Positions 1 to 5,911 of a DNA stretch of 6,271 nucleotides are shown piece after piece (the first letter of the stretch is position 1; each line of letters begins with the position of its first letter). The stretch comes from Flavobacteriales bacterium UBA1993. Lineage in GTDB: Bacteria; Bacteroidota; Bacteroidia; Flavobacteriales_G; Salibacteraceae. A model generated the notes under the pieces. It searched no databases. It was given only the letters and a program-made list of their open reading frames with translations, and had not been told where the DNA came from. The DNA is taken from the NCBI GenBank assembly GCA_002336485.1, contig DDCZ01000044.1, forward strand, positions 1 to 6,271. Reading direction: 5' to 3'. The position numbers and the translations under genes were made by a program.

Positions 1-2040
1 CAAATCACCCCAAACCTTACCACCGGAAACGAAGTATTTGGCATATCCCAACCCGCGCATTCCTATTCGATCCTTGAGATCTATACTGGCCCGATGAAAT
101 TCGTATTGACCCAAAACTGGAACCTTTAAGCCGTAGCCATAATTCAATCGAATAATTGGCTTGGACGATCCCAAACTCACTCTTTCAAAATCCCCCAAAA
201 TCACCTTCTCACCAAATGAAATGTTGGTGGAGAGCCGTATTTCGGTAGAATTAAAATAACCTCCAAAGCCGCTGAAGTCATCAAACTGATTGGCGTATAC
301 ATTTCGATTGACAACACTTATGGTATTGCTTAGTCCACGCATCCACTCATGCTCGTAATAGGCTTCCATCTGCCGCACCATCGAAAGCTTATCCAACGGT
401 CTACGACGAAGCAGCGACCCGAGAATATGATCCACAGGATACGCAGATTCACTTTGACCAATTTGCTCGATATCGTAGAAATACCTCAGACCAATTGCTC
501 GTCGCGGATCTTTTTTTGGTAACACGAGTATGTCACCACCATATTTAACACGCTGATCCAGAAAACCATAGGCAGCAAATCCCCCAACACGAAACGTCTT
601 ACTCAGTTTCGTATTAGTCCGAACACCCATCCTCAAGCGAATACCCTCAACTGGGTTTTGTGTAATAACCTTCAGGTAAGGACCGAACTCAAGAAACCCC
701 ACATCTTGATAACCGGTCAGAACGGTTGTCATGACTTCCTTCATTGACATAAAAAATGGGATTTTTTGAAGACGCTGGACGTTCTCGTAAATCACTTGCT
801 CTTGATCGGTGAGTGTATCATGGCGTTTTTCTGCCCAATATTCATCTGGCTTTTCCAACGCGTCTGTTTCTACGATCACCTCTTGTCTATAAAACGCCGT
901 GGGCCGCTCCACACCGAGCACATACTTGTCGTATGACGCATTCTTTCGTGCATAGAGCCCTGTTTTACCTGCTTTTTCAGAGATTGCAAAATCCAGTAAG
1001 GTATACTCCTTTTGCAATACATACTTACCATTCAATTGCGAAAACTCTTGCTTGACAAGCAAGCCATTCACCCAGTTTATATTGGTGTTTTCAGAAATGG
1101 AAAGCTCGGCCTTAACTAGGGCATATTGCGATTTGGAAATCCAGATATCTCCCTTGAATGCAAGGTCCTCATCACGTCGCGGAACCACTTTAAGCTGAAT
1201 GCATTTATCGCCTACGATGATGGTACTATCAACTATGTAGTACTTGTAAAACAAGCCGCCAGTAGAGGCAAGTGGACTCACAAAGCCCTTTGTAAATATG
1301 TCAACAAAGTCATCATAGAGATTGATATTGAGATAGGTGTTTGCCAACTGCTCATGCACACTTTCATTTTTGACACCGGAAATGCGACTCGCTAAAATGA
1401 CCTCCTTTTCATCCTTGGGAAACTTTCTATAGTAGTAGGCGGATAGATTTTCAGCCAGAATAACAGGGACATATGGCTTACCTGTACTATCTCCATCAGA
1501 TTTTTGATCGAACATAAATCCGAAGCGCTGCATCACTTTTCGATCTTGAAACTCCTGATCTAGGTTATTGAGATCAATTTCCACCTTTCCGTAGACCTCA
1601 AACTCGACAAAATCGTTTTCAAACACATCGTTAACCGCTTTGCGGTCTACGACTTTTTTCATTAAGGTTACTGCAGGATTTTTATCCTTTCTATTTGTCG
1701 TAACAACCACATCATCAAGTGATTCAATTGATTCAATTAAAGTAAAATGTAACTCTTGATCTTGCCCTTTAGCTACGGACTTAACCGAGGATTCAAATCC
1801 GATGAACGACGCCTGCAAGGAATCCCCAGGCTTGTTGGTTTCGAGGCGATAACGCCCATCAATATCTGTGATTGTTCCAATGGAAGACCCAATAAAAACG
1901 AGGTTAACAGAAGGCATTCCGAATCCATCGCCATCCTCGACTTGCCCATAGATGACCGTTTTCTGACCCATCGAAACGCTCGACATGAGCACTACGCCAA
2001 GAACAAGTGAAATTTGGATAAATCGACGGTGGAAGGACAA
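1..2040 (-). CDS. DUF5686 outer-membrane protein with N-terminal carboxypeptidase-like regulatory domain (3' end missing)
   Basis: One uninterrupted reading frame of 680 codons runs off the left edge, so the C-terminus is missing. Residues 1-25 look like a signal peptide (HRR, then a hydrophobic run, likely cut before Gln26). Residues about 29-110 match a CarboxypepD_reg-like beta-sandwich (YGQVED near 31, GTITDIDGRY at 55-64, ending in LDDVVVTT). NPAVTLMKKVVDRK at 121-134 is the usual entry to DUF5686. From about residue 450 the sequence alternates in beta-barrel style (LEFGPYLKV, RLRMGVRTNTKLS), so an outer-membrane location is inferred. As I recall, family members are around 800-850 residues, so roughly the last fifth is absent. 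The start is placed at TTG (2040-2038): the only in-frame ATG codons near the front (first at 1986) would remove the signal peptide, and a TAA lies 19 codons upstream. Function is unknown; a role in envelope or surface biogenesis is only a guess. Confidence 0.88.
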   Translation of the reverse strand, partial: MSFHRRFIQISLVLGVVLMSSVSMGQKTVIYGQVEDGDGFGMPSVNLVFIGSSIGTITDIDGRYRLETNKPGDSLQASFIGFESSVKSVAKGQDQELHFTLIESIESLDDVVVTTNRKDKNPAVTLMKKVVDRKAVNDVFENDFVEFEVYGKVEIDLNNLDQEFQDRKVMQRFGFMFDQKSDGDSTGKPYVPVILAENLSAYYYRKFPKDEKEVILASRISGVKNESVHEQLANTYLNINLYDDFVDIFTKGFVSPLASTGGLFYKYYIVDSTIIVGDKCIQLKVVPRRDEDLAFKGDIWISKSQYALVKAELSISENTNINWVNGLLVKQEFSQLNGKYVLQKEYTLLDFAISEKAGKTGLYARKNASYDKYVLGVERPTAFYRQEVIVETDALEKPDEYWAEKRHDTLTDQEQVIYENVQRLQKIPFFMSMKEVMTTVLTGYQDVGFLEFGPYLKVITQNPVEGIRLRMGVRTNTKLSKTFRVGGFAAYGFLDQRVKYGGDILVLPKKDPRRAIGLRYFYDIEQIGQSESAYPVDHILGSLLRRRPLDKLSMVRQMEAYYEHEWMRGLSNTISVVNRNVYANQFDDFSGFGGYFNSTEIRLSTNISFGEKVILGDFERVSLGSSKPIIRLNYGYGLKVPVLGQYEFHRASIDLKDRIGMRGLGYAKYFVSGGKVWGDL

Positions 2041-2060
2041 TTGATTTTTGGATTGGGTTG

Positions 2061-2068
2061 CGAACTTA
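2061..2068 (-). promoter_or_regulatory. Weak candidate -7 box for the DUF5686 gene
   Basis: Read on the minus strand this is TAAGTTCG, five of six fixed positions of the Bacteroidota TAnnTTTG -7 consensus. It lies 20 bases before the proposed TTG start. A TTTA about 20 bases further upstream could be a poor -33 element. The match is weak and could be chance; it is listed because a promoter must lie in this short divergent gap unless the gene is transcribed from inside its neighbour. Confidence 0.22.
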
Positions 2069-2120
2069 TCGGAAATTGCACTAGGTTCTAAATATTACAA
2101 GCTTCCCACATGGATATAAA

Positions 2121-2152
2121 CGACAATCGAACGATTGACACTAGATTTGTCG
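2121..2152. promoter_or_regulatory. Overlapping inverted repeats in the divergent promoter region (possible operator)
   Basis: CAATCG-AA-CGATTG (2124-2137) is a perfect 6-bp inverted repeat with a 2-base spacer. It is nested in a wider pair, CGACAA (2121-2126) and TTGTCG (2147-2152), which shares bases with it. The outer right arm overlaps the candidate -7 box at 2142-2149, so a protein bound here would cover the promoter of the cytochrome gene. A binding protein is not identified, and short repeats like these can occur by chance. Confidence 0.35.
2142..2149 (+). promoter_or_regulatory. Candidate Bacteroidota -7 promoter box for the cytochrome lipoprotein gene
   Basis: TAGATTTG matches the TAnnTTTG -7 consensus at every fixed position. 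It ends only 4 bases before the ATG at 2154, so transcription would begin at or next to the start codon and the mRNA would be leaderless. No clear TTTG -33 element is visible at the expected distance, which lowers confidence. Confidence 0.42.
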
Positions 2153-2153
2153 A

Positions 2154-2618
2154 ATGAAGAAAGCAATGGCACTTTGTTTCCTAATTACGACTGGATTAGC
2201 CTGCGGCACGAATGCCTCGAAGGACGAGGGCGAACCCGTGGAACAGAAAAAACAGGAACTACGTGAAGGCATTACAATCGTAAATGGAGTAGAACGGAGC
2301 GAACTCGCCCTTACGATGCGCGAAATGTATGACCAAATGAAAACCGTGCGCGACTCCCTAGCCCGCGGCGAGGAAATTCAAACTAAATTCCTCAGCCGAT
2401 TCAAGTCAATCCATACCGATCACGCTACCGAACCAGAAAAAATCGACGATGTCTATAATGGCATGGCCAGCTCCTTTTTAACGAGCTATGAGCGCTTCGA
2501 AGAATCGGACACCAACAGAGTTGAAGCCTTCAATCAAATGCTTGATGCCTGCTTGGCTTGTCATCAACAGAAATGCCCGGGCCCGATCAAGGCAATAAAC
2601 AAACTTAAGTTGGACTAG
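2154..2618 (+). CDS. Monohaem c-type cytochrome lipoprotein, class II (c'/c556)-like
   Basis: This is a 154-residue protein. Residues 1-16 (KK, then a hydrophobic stretch) followed by Cys17 form a lipoprotein signal (GLAC-GTN). The lipobox is not ideal because -3 is Gly, so lipidation is likely rather than certain. The acidic stretch SKDEGE just after Cys17 loosely resembles Bacteroidota surface-export signals. The rest looks helical, and a single CxxCH haem site (C133-L-A-C136-H137) sits near the C-terminus, the arrangement of class II cytochromes such as c' and c556. Met55, Met58 and Met62 in the first helix are candidates for the sixth haem ligand. A third cysteine, Cys141, lies in QQKCPGPIKAINKL. 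The expected role is electron transfer or small-ligand binding on the envelope; partner unknown. The ATG at 2154 is chosen because it supplies the Lys-Lys n-region. The glycosyltransferase gene follows after 70 bases on the same strand. Confidence 0.75.
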   Translation: MKKAMALCFLITTGLACGTNASKDEGEPVEQKKQELREGITIVNGVERSELALTMREMYDQMKTVRDSLARGEEIQTKFLSRFKSIHTDHATEPEKIDDVYNGMASSFLTSYERFEESDTNRVEAFNQMLDACLACHQQKCPGPIKAINKLKLD

Positions 2619-2644
2619 CACCAAACCAACTAAATCATTATTCA

Positions 2645-2652
2645 TTTATTTG
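2645..2652 (+). promoter_or_regulatory. Very weak candidate -7 box before the glycosyltransferase gene
   Basis: TTTATTTG fits the TAnnTTTG consensus at five of six fixed positions and would give a leader of about 30 bases. The 70-base gap (2619-2688) holds no convincing terminator hairpin, so transcription from the cytochrome gene may simply read through. AGGAG at 2667-2671 is about 17 bases from the ATG, too far to be a normal ribosome binding site. Confidence 0.18.
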
Positions 2653-2688
2653 CCAACCCTCAAATAGGAGTCTAGACAGTAATCGCCC

Positions 2689-3402
2689 ATGAAGCTTTCC
2701 ATCATAATGCCGGCTTACAACGAAGAGCCAACCATTCACTTGATTCTTGACCGAGTGCACGCTGTGCGCTTAACTAATGATGTTGAGAAGGAGATCATCA
2801 TTATCAACGACTTTTCCACAGACAACACAAAAGGCGCGATTGAGCGCTACATGAAGGAAAACCCTCAAGTTCCCATCACATATTATGAACATGAAAAGAA
2901 CATGGGAAAAGGCGCTGCGTTGCACACGGGAATCGCAAAGGCCACAGGAGAATATTTGATCATACAGGATGCAGATTTAGAATATGACCCCGAAGAATAC
3001 AACGACCTATTAAAACCGGTATTAAGCGGCTTCGCTGATGTAGTTTATGGATCCAGGTTTCAAGGGAGCAACCCTCACCGGATTTTGTTTTACTGGCATA
3101 CAATTGGCAACAAATTCTTGACTCAACTTTCAAACATGTTTACCAACCTCAATTTGACGGATATGGAGACATGTTACAAAATGTTTGACACTAAGATCAT
3201 CCAATCATTATCTCTACAGGAACGGCGCTTTGGCTTTGAGCCTGAAGTCACCGCGAAGATATCCCGCATTCCAAACATTCGGATTTATGAAGTTGGGATC
3301 TCATATTATGGCAGAACCTATGATGAGGGAAAGAAAATAGGCTGGAAAGATGGCGTTAGGGCCATATACTGCATCATGAAATACGCTGCTTTCGGCGCTT
3401 AG
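2689..3402 (+). CDS. Family 2 glycosyltransferase, polyprenyl-phosphate mannosyl/glucosyl-transferase type
   Basis: This 237-residue protein has a GT-A fold signature. KLSIIMPAYNEE (2-13) is the first nucleotide-sugar-binding strand and opens at once after the start Met, which supports the ATG at 2689. IIINDFSTDNT (37-47) supplies Asp41, NMGKGAALHTGIAKATGEY (71-89) is the conserved donor-site loop, and QDADLEYDP (93-101) carries the DxD-type metal/UDP-sugar residues D94 and D96. GSR at 121-123, DMETCYKMF (158-166), RRFGFEPEVTAKI (179-191) and SYYGRTYDEGKKIGWKDG (205-222) are typical of the dolichol/polyprenyl-phosphate sugar synthase-like branch. No membrane helix is visible, so it is probably cytosolic or peripheral at the inner membrane. 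It likely moves a sugar from a nucleotide donor to undecaprenyl phosphate or a similar lipid; the exact sugar cannot be read. Length is near normal. No other glycan gene is nearby. Its TAG stop overlaps the stop of the convergent protease gene. Confidence 0.88.
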   Translation: MKLSIIMPAYNEEPTIHLILDRVHAVRLTNDVEKEIIIINDFSTDNTKGAIERYMKENPQVPITYYEHEKNMGKGAALHTGIAKATGEYLIIQDADLEYDPEEYNDLLKPVLSGFADVVYGSRFQGSNPHRILFYWHTIGNKFLTQLSNMFTNLNLTDMETCYKMFDTKIIQSLSLQERRFGFEPEVTAKISRIPNIRIYEVGISYYGRTYDEGKKIGWKDGVRAIYCIMKYAAFGA

Positions 3403-5585
3403 ATTTTTGTAACCTTAACCAGTCGTTCAATTCCATCGCCTTTGAGCAGAATGATGTAAGCCCCAGCTGGGTAGCCTGCCATTTGAAAACTCGCATGTCC
3501 CATACTCAACTGACCTAGCAAGCGCCCTTCGAGGTCATAAACATGTACCTGGTTAAATTTCAATGTTGATTGAACGTTTACCGCGCCCATCGCTGGATTA
3601 GGATAAACCAAGACATCAGGACCAACATCCTCACCTTCCGCTACACCAACTAACTCTAAAGCTCTCTGAACCGCGAAATAGGCTTGAACCTTTCCATGAC
3701 CCCAAAGGTTATCTCCTATCGCGGCTAACACACCTGTATGTTGGTCCTCGCGCGCTGTCTGCGTCAATATATCCTTAATCATTTGAGGCGATAGGTCAGG
3801 GTTAGCCTCGAGCATAAGCGCAACGATTCCAGTAACCACAGGTGACGACATGGAGGTTCCACTAAAACTTGCAAAAACATAGGATCTCCCATTGAATTGA
3901 ATTGTTGTCACTGGCGTGTAATTTCCATCTGTAAATGACGAAAGCGACGAGACAACACTCGATCCAGGCGCTGTGATATCAGGCTTAACGCGTTCATCAA
4001 GAGTTGGTCCTCGGCTCGAAAATCCCGAAATACTAAAAGGGAGCCAAGCCCCATTGGTAAAGACCCCAGCTTGATAGGACCCAACCGTTATCAGACTCTT
4101 TGTACAAGCGGGCTCCCCAACCCCATACATTCGATCTCCCGCCGTATACCCATTTCCAAGTGAAATAAAATCCCACCCAGTGTTACCAACCCCTGTGGTT
4201 GTTTCAAGCAAATTCCAGAAATGAACTACACCTGAAGTGGCCGTAGACTTCAATACAATTTTTGATCCGGCAGGCGGGTAATCTATCCTCAATCGCGCAT
4301 GGGGGCGTTCATTTAGTGGATGAGCAGCATCAATGGTAATGTCGTAATGAAAAGTGTCTCCATCAACTATTAAATCATCCTCAGTATATGCTGCCGCTGT
4401 AGCCGTTGAATAAATTGGAGCACTCCCGAGAAGCTGGTTGGCATTATCCAATACATCAAATGATATTTTAAAACTCTCCCCCACTTCTCCCCACGCGGTG
4501 ATGCTTTGACCGTCTTGGAAGCTCACCGCATTGTTAGGGACAAAACCAATACGCGAGCGCATGGTGTCGCCCTGAAAGTTATGCCGAATATGAAAATCTG
4601 CATCGCCATTATTCCCTCCACTGGTAACGAAAACTACGCCTAGTTCAGAATATGCATCAATTGCTTGACTCACGAGTGAATTCCCGTCCAGAGTCCCCAT
4701 GTAATATAGACCCCAACTCATATTTACCACCAATCGTTTTTCTTCTTCGAGTGATTTTTGATACATCCATTCAAAGGCATCGATCACAGCTCCCTCGTCG
4801 ACCAAAAAAGTAACAAGCAAGTAATTGGCGTCGAACGCAACGCCTCGATACTTTGTGCCAGCTCCAGAGCCTCCGGCAATACCCGCTACATGCGAGCCAT
4901 GGGTTGCGTAGCTGTATATATTGGATGTATCGGACTCTGCACTTAACAAAGCTGACTCACCCAAATATTCAGTCCCATAGACATATTCAGGTGGGGCTGG
5001 CCCTGATTTTTTGAATTGATCCCAAGCAGCGAGAATGCGCGTCTGTTGAAGGTTTGTATCATAAAACATCGGATGCGTATAATCAAATCCCCAATCGGTG
5101 ATTCCGATAAGAACATCCTTTCCGGTATATGCTTGGGGCAAACCAAGTCCCTGATGCACGCTATCTGCTCTCACATCCTGAACGGCACGCTCAAGGTTTG
5201 CGCTTGCCTTAGAGGCGATTTTGAAATAGTCAAACCCCTCATATCGACTCAGGCGCTCGAGATTTTCAAGCGGAACTTTCAGTGTGATAATCGAAGCTCG
5301 ATGCGTTCCAAGAATAGCGTCGTAAGAATGAAGGTCTTGTTTCGTAAATCGCGTATTCGTTTTGGCTAAGACTGAAATGAAGTGTTCAGACCCTATTTTC
5401 ATGATGGGCAGTTTTGCAGTTAACTCCTGCGCAACACCCGCGTCTAGGCTGCATTTGACTTGATTGATTAAAAAGCTTGTTTCCGCGGCAATTCGAGTTT
5501 GAGCAAATGCACCGCTCGAAAAACCTAAACATTCAACAAGTAGAATTACACGTGAAAAAAGGCGGAATCGATAAAAACTGAGCAT
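3399..5585 (-). CDS. Secreted S8 (subtilisin-like) serine peptidase with type IX secretion sorting domain
   Basis: This is a complete 728-residue protein. Residues 1-28 are a signal peptide ending AFA, with Gln29 as likely mature N-terminus after Sec export. Residues about 29-150 resemble the propeptide-like N-region of Bacteroidota S8 enzymes (LKVPLENLERLSRYEGFDYF). The catalytic triad is visible: Asp164 in ITDWGFDYTHP, His229 in THGSHVAGIAGG, Ser578 in FSGTSMSSP. Asn325 in TSGGNNG fits the oxyanion position. His and Ser are 349 residues apart, against about 157 in classical subtilisin; the extra length at about 330-500 looks like an inserted beta domain. DWG replaces the usual DTG/DSG after the catalytic Asp. 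The C-terminal tail from about 655 (YPNPAMGAVNVQ, VYDLEGRLLG, YPAGAYIILLKG, ending VKVTKI) is a T9SS type A sorting domain, so the enzyme should be exported across the outer membrane and released or surface-anchored. Likely role: degradation of extracellular protein. Upstream lies the interrupted membrane-protein gene, 56 bases away. Confidence 0.94.
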   Translation of the reverse strand: MLSFYRFRLFSRVILLVECLGFSSGAFAQTRIAAETSFLINQVKCSLDAGVAQELTAKLPIMKIGSEHFISVLAKTNTRFTKQDLHSYDAILGTHRASIITLKVPLENLERLSRYEGFDYFKIASKASANLERAVQDVRADSVHQGLGLPQAYTGKDVLIGITDWGFDYTHPMFYDTNLQQTRILAAWDQFKKSGPAPPEYVYGTEYLGESALLSAESDTSNIYSYATHGSHVAGIAGGSGAGTKYRGVAFDANYLLVTFLVDEGAVIDAFEWMYQKSLEEEKRLVVNMSWGLYYMGTLDGNSLVSQAIDAYSELGVVFVTSGGNNGDADFHIRHNFQGDTMRSRIGFVPNNAVSFQDGQSITAWGEVGESFKISFDVLDNANQLLGSAPIYSTATAAAYTEDDLIVDGDTFHYDITIDAAHPLNERPHARLRIDYPPAGSKIVLKSTATSGVVHFWNLLETTTGVGNTGWDFISLGNGYTAGDRMYGVGEPACTKSLITVGSYQAGVFTNGAWLPFSISGFSSRGPTLDERVKPDITAPGSSVVSSLSSFTDGNYTPVTTIQFNGRSYVFASFSGTSMSSPVVTGIVALMLEANPDLSPQMIKDILTQTAREDQHTGVLAAIGDNLWGHGKVQAYFAVQRALELVGVAEGEDVGPDVLVYPNPAMGAVNVQSTLKFNQVHVYDLEGRLLGQLSMGHASFQMAGYPAGAYIILLKGDGIERLVKVTKI

Positions 5586-5608
5586 GGCTAAAAATATGCT
5601 TTGTAGCC
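5586..5608 (-). promoter_or_regulatory. Imperfect hairpin abutting the protease start codon, overlapping a weak -7 box
   Basis: On the minus strand, arms GGCTA and TAGCC pair perfectly. Inside them, after one C/T mismatch, AAA pairs with TTT around a 5-base loop (GCATA). The hairpin ends exactly at the base before the ATG. TATTTTTA, a 5-of-6 match to the TAnnTTTG -7 box, lies in its right half (5589-5596) and ends 3 bases before the ATG. The element could be an operator, a translation-blocking hairpin if transcribed from upstream, or chance. The stem is short and AT-rich and has no trailing U-run, so it is not a convincing terminator. Confidence 0.3.
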
Positions 5609-5641
5609 TAATCGCCGATTTCGAGGATTATCTCATTCTGC

Positions 5642-5911
5642 CTAAAACGTCATAGTGAGTCCTAGGCGATTTCCGAATGCCTGAACGCTTGTCTCAACCG
5701 GACTCGGCTCCCGCTTCTTTCGCTTATACTTCAACTCCAGGTGATACCCAATTAAACTTCCGGTAGCAGGCATTGCAGAAGCGAGAAGAAACAAGATCGG
5801 CATATTCGCATCGGAACTATATTGCCGAGCGGCAAGCATTGTGAGCGTTCCTGCTCCTAGCCCTGCAACCACACCCGCACCCGAACCTATATAGTTGTAC
5901 TCGCCATAAGC
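5642..5911 (-). pseudogene. C-terminal part of a glycine-rich membrane protein, separated from its 5' part by an in-frame TAG
   Basis: The codons directly after the TAG at 5914-5912 continue in the same frame for 89 residues to a TAG at 5644-5642: AYGEYNYIGSGAG, then a hydrophobic glycine-rich stretch (VVAGLGAGTLTMLAA), a second hydrophobic stretch (MPILFLLASAMPATGSLIGY), a basic patch (KYKRKKR) and a tail ending in GLTMTF. The style matches the preceding part, so both are probably one gene. PATGSLIGYHLE resembles a segment I associate with uncharacterised Bacteroidota/Chlorobi membrane proteins; this is memory-based and unconfirmed. Independent translation would need the GTG at 5872-5870, which has no visible ribosome site and would begin inside a hydrophobic segment, so I judge this a broken 3' portion rather than a gene of its own. 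A sequencing error at the TAG would restore a single intact gene. Confidence 0.6.

Noticed and set aside
1721..1738. Perfect tandem repeat of the 9-mer GATTCAATT
   Set aside because: It is only two copies, lies in coding sequence and simply encodes a repeated Ile-Glu-Ser on the minus strand (ESIES); no sign of a regulatory or phase-variable repeat.
813..2010. Three plus-strand open frames (813-1055, 1126-1395, 1756-2010) that could be small genes
   Set aside because: They lie wholly inside the DUF5686 gene on the other strand, whose frame has clear domain signatures, and their translations show no recognisable motif or export signal.
2575..2587. GC-rich palindromic stretch GCCCGGGCCCG that looked like a terminator stem
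   Set aside because: It encodes the Cys-Pro-Gly-Pro motif of the cytochrome, has no usable loop and is not followed by a T-run.
2154..3402. A dedicated glycan or electron-transfer operon formed by the cytochrome and glycosyltransferase genes
   Set aside because: The two products have no known functional link and no further pathway genes flank them; shared transcription is possible but a shared function is not supported.
4758..5369. Open frames at 4758-4946 (+), 4943-5146 (-) and 5016-5369 (+)
   Set aside because: All are antisense or out-of-frame to the S8 peptidase catalytic domain, which is continuous and well supported; they are shadow frames.
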